The notes under the pieces are model-generated. The model had not been told where the DNA came from. It saw nothing but the letters and a program-made list of their open reading frames with translations, and made no database searches. From NCBI GenBank assembly GCA_946630615.1, contig CAMOYX010000003.1:1-38767 (forward strand): a DNA stretch of 38,767 bases, written 5' to 3'. Shown here piece after piece: positions 32,651 to 38,767 of the stretch. The position numbers and the translations under genes were made by a program. Position 1 is the first letter of the stretch, and every line of letters begins with the position of its first letter. The stretch is from an uncultured Mycoplasmatota bacterium (GTDB lineage: Bacteria > Bacillota_I > Bacilli_A > RF39 > UBA660).

Positions 32651-33340
32651 TAATTTAAAGAATTCATCAAACATTGCTTTTTGATCATTCTTAATTTCAT
32701 CAGTTAATTCTGCATCATGTTTAGTTTGTTTATCAGAAATACCTTCAATTAACTTTTCTGCTTTACCATCTTTAACAAAGATATAGTTTGGAGCGAAAAT
32801 TCTCTTTTCACCAGTACTTACTTTAACAGTCTTACCAGCATCATCTGTATAAGATAAATTATAATCAGATAAAACATTTCCTAATTTATCTAATAATTTA
32901 TAATATGCATCTGTTCCTTTAGCTGATAATTCTGGTTCATTCTTATCATTTAATTTATAAGTATCTCTTAAAATTTCTTCATGGAAGTCTTCCCAAATCT
33001 TAACATAATAAATCTTATCTACTTTGTTTTCAATTGCAGACTTAGTAGCCTCTTCAATTACACTTCTACACCAAGGACAATGTTCATCTCCAAAGTAAAC
33101 AAAGAATGTTTCATTACTATCAATCTTAGTTAATAAATCTTCTGGAGTAATATAAACAAATGGATTTTTTTCATCTACAGTTATTGTTCTATATTCGAAC
33201 TTACCATTATTTACTCCATTAATCTTTTCATACTCTTCTTTAAACTTAAGAGCATCTTCATTTTTCTTTTCACATCCAGTTAAAGAAATTATACTTGCTA
33301 ATGCTAAGAAACCTGTTAGCACTTTTTTCATTACTTTCAT
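32645..33340 (-). CDS. Thioredoxin-like lipoprotein with CPWC motif
   Basis: 231 residues. A lipoprotein signal peptide ends in the lipobox SLTGC (Cys at about 23), so the protein is anchored on the outer face of the membrane. The thioredoxin-like domain has FVYFGDEHCPWCRSV near 80-94 and the cis-Pro strand FAPNYIFVKDGKAEKLIEG near 180-198. It probably reduces or rearranges disulfides outside the cell, as in bacteriocin-transport-accessory-type proteins; substrate unknown. AGAGGTAAATT precedes the ATG. Confidence 0.88.
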   Translation of the reverse strand: MKVMKKVLTGFLALASIISLTGCEKKNEDALKFKEEYEKINGVNNGKFEYRTITVDEKNPFVYITPEDLLTKIDSNETFFVYFGDEHCPWCRSVIEEATKSAIENKVDKIYYVKIWEDFHEEILRDTYKLNDKNEPELSAKGTDAYYKLLDKLGNVLSDYNLSYTDDAGKTVKVSTGEKRIFAPNYIFVKDGKAEKLIEGISDKQTKHDAELTDEIKNDQKAMFDEFFKLK

Positions 33341-33381
33341 AATTTACCTCTTTTCTATGTTTCAAGTTTATAAAAAATAAT

Positions 33382-33415
33382 AAAAAAAGTAACTAACTTT
33401 AAAGTTGAGTTACTT
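33382..33415 (-). terminator. Terminator of the 34453-33410 gene
   Basis: AGTAACT-C-AACTTTAAAGTT-AGTTACT stem with one bulge and seven U on the minus strand, overlapping the stop codon. Confidence 0.75.
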
Positions 33416-34453
33416 ATTTATTAATTTTTTTATTTTATCTTGCTTAAATATTCTTCTATCTCTAAAAGAATAATAATGGGAAACCTTCACCATTCTTTCA
33501 AAAGAATAATCCTCATCTAAACATCTTTTTTCAATTCTACTAATAACACCAGGAGTTAATACTTCTTTTGGAATATTAACCATATAACCACAACAAGGAC
33601 ATAAATGATAATATCTATGTTCACTATCATATGGATTAACAAATATTTCATCTTCTTTTATATAAAAACTATTACCACAAGGTGATGTGTTTCCTGCTTT
33701 AATAATCTTACTATCACTACCATTACATTCAATTTCTAAATTCCAAGGTAATTCATCATGAAACTCTAAATATATATCTTGTTTCTGATCTTCAGTTAAT
33801 ATACATCCATTGTAATCATACCTGGCAGCATCACTAGATACATAATTTATAAAATTACTTGTTTCTAGTGCTTGATATTCATTATATCTTTTTTTCTTTC
33901 TTTTCTTCTTTTCTTCTACCATACACCATGTATTATTATTACTTATATATGAAATAGAATCTTCATTTTTATATTTATCTAATAATTGATATTGTTCTAA
34001 AGCTAATATTTTTTTATTTCTTATAAATAACATTCCCGATTGCAATTCAATAAAGCTTTTAACTTCTTTTAATAACTTAGTTAAATTAGGAATTATATTA
34101 TTATTCTCTCTACTTAATAATTCTAAATTATTCTTACATTCCAATAAAAAATCAGAATCTTTTTTCTTTTCTTCTAATTCTAAATATAGCTTACTTTCGT
34201 TATATGGAATATCACTTAATAAAAAAGATTCAACATCAGATAATACTTTTTTATCTATTAATCTAATAAATACAGATAGACCATCATCAGTACTTAAAGC
34301 CAATCTAGAATTAAACTCTGATATTCTTCTAATAAATCTATCTTTTTCTTCTCTAGTTTCTTTATATATGAAAGGAGCTAAAATATACTTAGCATTAATA
34401 TATAAATACTTATATCTATTAATAAATTCTTGTTCAATATCTTTATATTGCAT
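33410..34453 (-). CDS. Hypothetical protein with C-terminal zinc-ribbon-like Cys cluster
   Basis: 347 residues, soluble. The first ~200 are helical and charged, including a run of Lys/Arg (EEKKKRKKKRY, about 180-190). The C-terminal part has Cys at 243, 259, 285, 287, 288 and 311, with HLCPCCGYMVNIP at 283-295 typical of a zinc ribbon. That could mean nucleic acid or protein binding, but no family is recognised. AGGAGATATTTC precedes the ATG. The 144-bp gap upstream of the ATG shows AT-rich sequence only. Confidence 0.75.
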   Translation of the reverse strand: MQYKDIEQEFINRYKYLYINAKYILAPFIYKETREEKDRFIRRISEFNSRLALSTDDGLSVFIRLIDKKVLSDVESFLLSDIPYNESKLYLELEEKKKDSDFLLECKNNLELLSRENNNIIPNLTKLLKEVKSFIELQSGMLFIRNKKILALEQYQLLDKYKNEDSISYISNNNTWCMVEEKKKRKKKRYNEYQALETSNFINYVSSDAARYDYNGCILTEDQKQDIYLEFHDELPWNLEIECNGSDSKIIKAGNTSPCGNSFYIKEDEIFVNPYDSEHRYYHLCPCCGYMVNIPKEVLTPGVISRIEKRCLDEDYSFERMVKVSHYYSFRDRRIFKQDKIKKLINK

Positions 34454-34582
34454 GAAATATCTCCTAACAGAATAATAATAAATTAATAAAGTGAAAGAAT
34501 AGTTAAATTACTCTGAAAAATTTTCTTAATCACTTAATATAATTATAATATAAACTTATATTAATTTAGAGTATTGACTTTT

Positions 34583-34615
34583 AAAAAAAGGTAAAAACTA
34601 TTTGTTTTTACCTTT
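34583..34615 (-). terminator. Terminator of the DUF1653 gene
   Basis: AAAGGTAAAAAC-AAATA-GTTTTTACCTTT, 12-bp stem with U7, overlapping the stop codon at 34598. Confidence 0.9.
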
Positions 34616-34900
34616 ATATAATTCAAATCTATATTTTTGTTTAACATTAGGATATTTCTCGTGATCCACTTCAGACATAAACATATCTTTAGGTCTAGCT
34701 GCAAAGTCTACTCCTTTAGTACATTCAGTTTCATATAGTGGTTTATATATAATTAATTCTTCACCATTTTCAGTATGTCTAGCACTTCCTATAATCTCAT
34801 ATAAATATAACTTAGCATTATTAAGTAATGCTTTCTCATCTTGTAGTTCTCTTTTAAAATGTTGTACTATATCTCCTTGATTAAATTCTCTATTATTCAT
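34598..34900 (-). CDS. DUF1653 domain protein
   Basis: 100 residues from the ATG at 34900 with AGAGGTG six bases upstream; the in-frame GTG at 34909 is part of that site. The sequence fits DUF1653 closely: [11 protein letters not shown] near the start, [26 protein letters not shown] in the middle, and [17 protein letters not shown] toward the end. The family is widespread in bacteria and phages with unknown function. It is a single-gene unit. Confidence 0.88.
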   Translation of the reverse strand: MNNREFNQGDIVQHFKRELQDEKALLNNAKLYLYEIIGSARHTENGEELIIYKPLYETECTKGVDFAARPKDMFMSEVDHEKYPNVKQKYRFELYKGKNK

Positions 34901-34959
34901 TATTAACACCTCTTAATTATATTTAATAAATATATATAAATATCTTATACTATTTACAC

Positions 34960-34984
34960 AAAAAAGCATAGTATAACTATGCTT
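34960..34984 (-). terminator. Terminator of the 35459-34977 gene
   Basis: AAGCATAGT-TAT-ACTATGCTT stem with U-tract on the minus strand, overlapping the stop codon at 34977. Confidence 0.85.
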
Positions 34985-35459
34985 TCTTTGTTCTTCTTTT
35001 AATATTTGGATTATATTTAATTTCTTCATTTATAATAGCATTTAATCTTTTTACAAAAGATGCATTATGCTTTGATGCATATTCTTTCCATAAAGGATGA
35101 GTAGGTCCAAACTTTTCTTCGTAAGAAGGTACTCCATCAATAACAATATTATCATCAATAAAAGGAATAGATCTTAATAAATTAAAGTTATTCTCTATAT
35201 CAGCTTCATCAAAACCTCCACAGCTAAGTAACATTAATGTACGATTAAACTTATTTATACTTTTATCACAACAATCACTATATAAAGTATATAAATGAGT
35301 ACCTCTAATATTTAATGAGTCACACAGTAACACATTCATAATACCTCTATCACTTTTCATCATTTGTGCAAGTATAGCAATAGCACCAGGATTACCTTCA
35401 GACATTACATAAATCATATCTTCTATAGTTGAATTACCTCTTAACTTCTCATTACCCAT
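34977..35459 (-). CDS. Conserved-looking hypothetical protein (160 aa)
   Basis: 160 residues, soluble, mostly helical in the first half (TIEDMIYVMSEGNPGAIAILAQMM), with a Cys pair SDCCDKS near 61-67 and a distinctive segment GVPSYEEKFGPTHPLWKEYASKHN near 108-131, ending in a basic tail. The well-ordered composition suggests a real family, but I do not recognise it. GGGAGGTG lies five to six bases before the ATG at 35459. Confidence 0.72.
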   Translation of the reverse strand: MGNEKLRGNSTIEDMIYVMSEGNPGAIAILAQMMKSDRGIMNVLLCDSLNIRGTHLYTLYSDCCDKSINKFNRTLMLLSCGGFDEADIENNFNLLRSIPFIDDNIVIDGVPSYEEKFGPTHPLWKEYASKHNASFVKRLNAIINEEIKYNPNIKRRTKKA

Positions 35460-35518
35460 AATACACCTCCCTGTTTAGGGCTTAGTATAACATATTTTAA
35501 ATTAAATAAAAGCAAAAT

Positions 35519-35559
35519 ATAAAAACTCGCTAGATCTCATTAATAAGACTATGCGAGTT
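35519..35559 (-). terminator. Terminator retained behind the decayed SEC-C gene
   Basis: AACTCGC at one end and GCGAGTT at the other pair perfectly, with a further inner helix, and U5 follows on the minus strand. It lies just past the last codon of the SEC-C remnant. Confidence 0.75.
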
Positions 35560-35566
35560 TAATTAA

Positions 35567-35761
35567 TTATTTAGCACAATATTGTTTATATTTCTTGCCA
35601 TTACCACATTACTTGTAATTTATGGCTTTTATAAGTTCTTGAGAGCATTTTGTAGCACTTTTGGCTATTGAATACACTTGGTAGCTACCGAGAGCATCTG
35701 GAAATTAACTATCAGGGTATCTAAAATACTTTTTAAAGATTTTCCATAATAGTTTAGCAAC
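35567..35761 (-). pseudogene. Decayed C-terminal fragment of a SEC-C motif protein
   Basis: One minus-strand frame reads about 65 codons interrupted by two TAA codons. Pieces: AKLLWKIFKKYFRYPDS, stop, FPDALGSYQVYSIAKSATKC followed by SQELIKAINYK, stop, CGNGKKYKQYCAK, then TAA at 35567-35569. The last piece matches the zinc-binding SEC-C tail (CxCGSGKKYKxCC) with its first Cys-Pro lost. The fragment starts at the 3' end of the P-loop kinase gene, as if that accessory gene replaced its 5' part. This accounts for the 294-bp gap 35460-35753. Confidence 0.6.
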
Positions 35762-36860
35762 TACCTATCTTATCAATTTTTTCTATAAATTCATTTGAAA
35801 ATTTATACCATTTAAATATTGCTTTCTTTTTCTCCATATATTTTTCTAATTCTTCATCTGTATAATTTGGATTATTGTCTTTAAATCTACTTATAGTCCT
35901 ATTGTAACAAGTATCAATAGAAGTTCTAATTATAATTATTTTTCCCTTTAAAAGATTAATATCTTTAATGCAATGAAACTGTGCGCTATCAATAACAATT
36001 GTTTTATCATATTTTTTACAATACTTTAATATCTCAGTATATATTAGATCAAAATCATCTCCACAATAGGGTAACTCTTTATATTTACTTCTAAAATATT
36101 TTCCTAATTCTTTATTGATACCAGTACTATTTTCAAATCTATGTTCAGATAATATTTCATCAGTATCAACTATTAAATATTCACTACTATTAAAATGTTT
36201 TTTAGCATAAGTAGTTTTACCTGATCCACTTTGACCTGTTAAGTTAATAACTTTATCATTAGTTAAATCTTTTATATATGGTTCTTTATCTACAAATCTA
36301 CTAATTAACATATCTGATTTTATCTCATATAAAAACTCATCTATTTCTTTGACAAGCCCATTTATATTTTTTCTATCATTTTTTCCTCCATGAGAAATAA
36401 AATCATTCCACTCTTCTAATACATTATCAATATTATTTTTATTAACTCTATCTTTAATTATTGCATAAGCTGTTTTTTTATAATTCATAATACTTACAAC
36501 ACCAAGTGCTTTATAATACGATTTTTCTGGGATATTAGAGATTTTATAAAAATGAAGAGCTAATTCATCATCAATTTTTCTTGGATTACGTATAATTATT
36601 TTATTAGTTCTAAATATTGTTGTAGCACCCTCTATTTTTATGTTTTCAGCATCATCTGGAATTTCAACATCATAAATTGTATCTCCTCTATGTAACCATC
36701 TTAAAATACAATCTTCTGTTGTATAATTAAATCCTCCAAAATCCCTTCCTTTTTCTGCAGTAGGATTCCATTTTTCGGCAATGTTAACTTCATCTAGTTT
36801 ATATTCAAACCCACCAGCATTTGATTTTAATCCATCCATTACTCTAACGTATTTGATCAT
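35754..36860 (-). CDS. P-loop kinase-like protein fused to an uncharacterised N-terminal domain
   Basis: 368 residues. Residues 1-100 form a distinctive domain (GGFEYKL, FGGFNYTTEDCILRWLHRGD, TIYDVEIPDDAE, FRTNKIIIRNPRKI), and 100-195 are helical. From 205 a nucleotide-kinase-like fold appears: Walker A GQSGSGKTTYAK at 209-220, VDTDEI at 231-236, TIVIDSAQFH, then an Arg-containing lid-like segment RTSIDTCYNRTISRFKDNNP. A kinase or zeta-toxin-like enzyme is plausible, but the substrate is unknown. AGGAGTTGATATT precedes the ATG. It is the last of three accessory genes and abuts a decayed gene. Confidence 0.75.
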   Translation of the reverse strand: MIKYVRVMDGLKSNAGGFEYKLDEVNIAEKWNPTAEKGRDFGGFNYTTEDCILRWLHRGDTIYDVEIPDDAENIKIEGATTIFRTNKIIIRNPRKIDDELALHFYKISNIPEKSYYKALGVVSIMNYKKTAYAIIKDRVNKNNIDNVLEEWNDFISHGGKNDRKNINGLVKEIDEFLYEIKSDMLISRFVDKEPYIKDLTNDKVINLTGQSGSGKTTYAKKHFNSSEYLIVDTDEILSEHRFENSTGINKELGKYFRSKYKELPYCGDDFDLIYTEILKYCKKYDKTIVIDSAQFHCIKDINLLKGKIIIIRTSIDTCYNRTISRFKDNNPNYTDEELEKYMEKKKAIFKWYKFSNEFIEKIDKIGSC

Positions 36861-36918
36861 AATATCAACTCCTATAATAATTATAATATATTCTTTAATC
36901 TCTATTTAAAAACACCCG

Positions 36919-36933
36919 TAAAAAGGTATCTAA
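36919..36933 (-). repeat. Intergenic repeat, copy 1 (TTAGATACCTTTTTA)
   Basis: On the minus strand TTAGATACCTTTTTA ends about 58 nt before the ATG at 36860. The same 15-mer with one change lies before the next gene (37889-37903), and its 9-base core TTAGATACC recurs at 35716-35724. Flanking sequence is also alike between the two full copies. Confidence 0.6.
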
Positions 36934-36973
36934 ATTGATTCAAAACATATAAACCCACAATTTTTTAGCAAGT

Positions 36974-37834
36974 TTATCTATTACCTACAATTACTTTACC
37001 ATCTAGATTACAAATATATGCCTCAGGAATTAGTGCTTTAATTTCTTTTAAAATTTCATTATCTTTTTCATATTTTCTGCCTAATAATATTCCTTCTATT
37101 AAATTTGATGGTAAGCCAAATAAAATTGCTGATTCCCTATCTGTAAAAAAATCGTCTTTATATTTTCTTTGTTTAATAAATTTTTCATAATAATCTTGAT
37201 TAACAAATGGTTTAACGTCATCATCATTTATATTATTCGGATTTAAAATATCTCCTTTTAACAATTCTAAAGAGTGATTATTATTACCGCTAAATATTAT
37301 ACCGATTTGTACCCTATCTTGAACTAAACTTGGCATAAATCTTGCTTCCTTAGTTTGTTCTAAAGTCCACATATGGCAATCTATTTTTGATACTGTATCT
37401 AAAATATTATTCATCTCGTTATATGGAATAACTGCTGTTTGATTCTTTTTGGTATCAACCCCATTCTCAAAAATTCCACTATACATTATAGTTCCACCTG
37501 AATAAAAATTAATATAATCTTTTAAATAATAATCTTTTTTTAAGTTCCATACACCAACACTACTTGGATATTTAGAAAGTCTTCCATCTATAAACCAACT
37601 TGATATTAATCCATCTTTTAATATTTCTTTTAGACCATCAAGGTTTTTATATGTTCCATGTAATAAAGTTCCTTTTTTTAATTTTACTGTATCTCCAAAA
37701 TTATATTTAGCTTTATCTATAACACTATTTTTAACTTCATAATATTTTTTAATTTGCTCTACTAATTTTTTCTTTCCTTTTTCATCAAGCAGCATATTTT
37801 CATTAACTATATTTATATATTCTTCTTTAGTCAT
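36974..37834 (-). CDS. ADP-ribosyltransferase-like protein (candidate)
   Basis: 286 residues, soluble. After a helical start (1-45), residues 55-85 read LLHGTYKNLDGLKEILKDGLISS, the His-Gly-Thr plus GL..I...GL pattern of ADP-ribosyltransferase folds (DarT, Tpt1 and PARP-like). The C-terminus has LPSNLIEGILLG (241-252) and IPEAYICNLDGKVIV (269-283), similar in order to the last strands of such enzymes, with E247 a possible catalytic Glu. The match is by eye and remote. Neighbours are an ABC-type ATPase and a P-loop kinase fusion, as in defence or toxin loci. AGGAGTGATAATTA precedes the ATG. Confidence 0.65.
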   Translation of the reverse strand: MTKEEYINIVNENMLLDEKGKKKLVEQIKKYYEVKNSVIDKAKYNFGDTVKLKKGTLLHGTYKNLDGLKEILKDGLISSWFIDGRLSKYPSSVGVWNLKKDYYLKDYINFYSGGTIMYSGIFENGVDTKKNQTAVIPYNEMNNILDTVSKIDCHMWTLEQTKEARFMPSLVQDRVQIGIIFSGNNNHSLELLKGDILNPNNINDDDVKPFVNQDYYEKFIKQRKYKDDFFTDRESAILFGLPSNLIEGILLGRKYEKDNEILKEIKALIPEAYICNLDGKVIVGNR

Positions 37835-37888
37835 TAATTATCACTCCTATATTAATTATGTCATACTTATTATCATTCAAAAGCCATT

Positions 37889-37903
37889 TAAAAAGGTGTC
37901 TAA
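37889..37903 (-). repeat. Intergenic repeat, copy 2 (TTAGACACCTTTTTA)
   Basis: 14 of 15 bases match copy 1 and it ends 54 nt before the ATG at 37834. The following block (TATAGGAGT then GATA) before the start codon is also shared. Confidence 0.6.
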
Positions 37904-37933
37904 TTTTTGAAAATATAAAAATATTACATTTAT

Positions 37934-38758
37934 TTATTCATCAAATTCTTTGCTATGTTCCTTAAAAAAACTACTATATACTTTTACATTATCAAGTTCT
38001 GTCCACTTTTTCGCTTTAACTGGAACAATATCTAAATCATATATTTTTGCTCCATTTAGCGCTAATAGAAATGGTGAATGTGTTGCAATTATAAATTGGC
38101 AATTATAATATCTCGCAGACTCCTCAATGAATGTTTTTAATTTTAATTGATTCTCAGCGGATAAACTATTTTCAGGTTCATCTATTATATATAGTGCATT
38201 ATCTTCAATTTCATTTTGCCAAAAATCTAATGCTGTTTCTCCATTTGATTCTTGTATAATATTATTATTTCTTAATCTAGTTCTAACATATTTTGATACA
38301 GTCATTCTATTAGAATCCACTTTATTTTTTAAATCTTCATATTGACTTAGACTTGAGTTATATCTTTCTGAAGATGCATTTTTATAGTCATAGTACTCGT
38401 TTATCAAATCTTCTTTTCTTCTATTAACATTTGAATTAATAGCTCTTAAATCTAACAAACAGTCAAATACATCGTCACTCGAAATGTATTTAATACTTTT
38501 ACATTCACTTAGATGTATCAATTCACAATGTTCTCTACATTTTCCTACATACTGATCAAAAAATTCACCTTTTTTATCAATATTTCTTTTAGAAGCATTA
38601 ATTGAATCACTAATTATATTTAAAAGAGTTGTTTTGCCAGAACCATTTCCTCCATAAAAAATAGTTATTGGCTCAAATTCTATATTTTCAAATTTTTTGT
38701 TAGGAAAAATTTTTAAAGGATAGAAATTGTTATGAATATCCATCTTATGCATAATCAT
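37934..38758 (-). CDS. ABC-type AAA ATPase (AAA_21/OLD-like, no TOPRIM)
   Basis: 274 residues as read. Walker A FYGGNGSGKTTLLN (34-47), a helical insert of about 100 residues, the ABC-like signature SNGETALDF (171-179), Walker B ALYIIDEPENSLS (188-200) and the switch His in ATHSPF (225-230). It has the head of SMC/Rad50/OLD-type ATPases without a nuclease domain, the kind often found in defence loci. The start is uncertain because the window ends 9 bp upstream: ATG at 38758, or internal ATGs at codons 3 and 6. No ribosome site is visible. Confidence 0.85.
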   Translation of the reverse strand: MIMHKMDIHNNFYPLKIFPNKKFENIEFEPITIFYGGNGSGKTTLLNIISDSINASKRNIDKKGEFFDQYVGKCREHCELIHLSECKSIKYISSDDVFDCLLDLRAINSNVNRRKEDLINEYYDYKNASSERYNSSLSQYEDLKNKVDSNRMTVSKYVRTRLRNNNIIQESNGETALDFWQNEIEDNALYIIDEPENSLSAENQLKLKTFIEESARYYNCQFIIATHSPFLLALNGAKIYDLDIVPVKAKKWTELDNVKVYSSFFKEHSKEFDE

Positions 38759-38767
38759 TGAATATTC

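Overview
The window is a low-GC (roughly 30%) bacterial chromosome segment. Gene content and sequence style point to a Firmicutes/Bacilli relative, probably a host-associated, reduced-genome uncultured lineage near the RF39/Erysipelotrichales/Mollicutes group; that placement is inference. TGA is used as a stop codon and prfB (RF2) is present with its programmed frameshift, so the code is standard and not the Mycoplasma code. Almost everything is on the minus strand. The single plus-strand gene is the DUF308-like gene at 14342. Many promoters use the extended -10 motif TGnTATAAT, and most transcription units end in clear rho-independent terminators.

Layout. 1-397: 5' part of a 16S rRNA gene with two upstream promoters. 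779-5433: Ntdp-like phosphatase, S41 protease, a thioredoxin-like membrane protein, and the c-di-AMP pair cdaA-cdaR. 5496-11230: a small membrane protein, smpB, rnr, secG, engB, typA (RNA quality control, secretion, ribosome assembly). 11289-11868: an intergenic stretch holding a ~580-nt structured RNA with its own promoter, closing helix, twin hairpins and terminator. 11974-17549: poorly characterised membrane/coiled-coil genes, a secreted thioredoxin-like protein, an overlooked 42-aa membrane peptide, and an SPL-type radical SAM protein. 17603-23566: an origin-type operon parA-parB-mscS-DUF951-abgT-ychF-Bax inhibitor. 23695-28208: tilS-ftsH and prfB. 28284-30640: a 7TM diguanylate cyclase and a membrane-anchored XRE regulator. 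30709-35459: small hypothetical, lipoprotein and DUF1653 genes, including a short self-contained transcript with a 15-codon ORF. 35567-38758: an accessory block with a decayed SEC-C gene, a P-loop kinase fusion, an ADP-ribosyltransferase-like protein and an ABC-type AAA ATPase.

The most interesting items are the large structured RNA upstream of typA (size and architecture like the ROOL/GOLLD/OLE class; family unproven), the three-gene accessory block with its repeated intergenic element, and the leader-like transcript at 32041-32265. No tRNA, CRISPR array, IS element or tmRNA was found.
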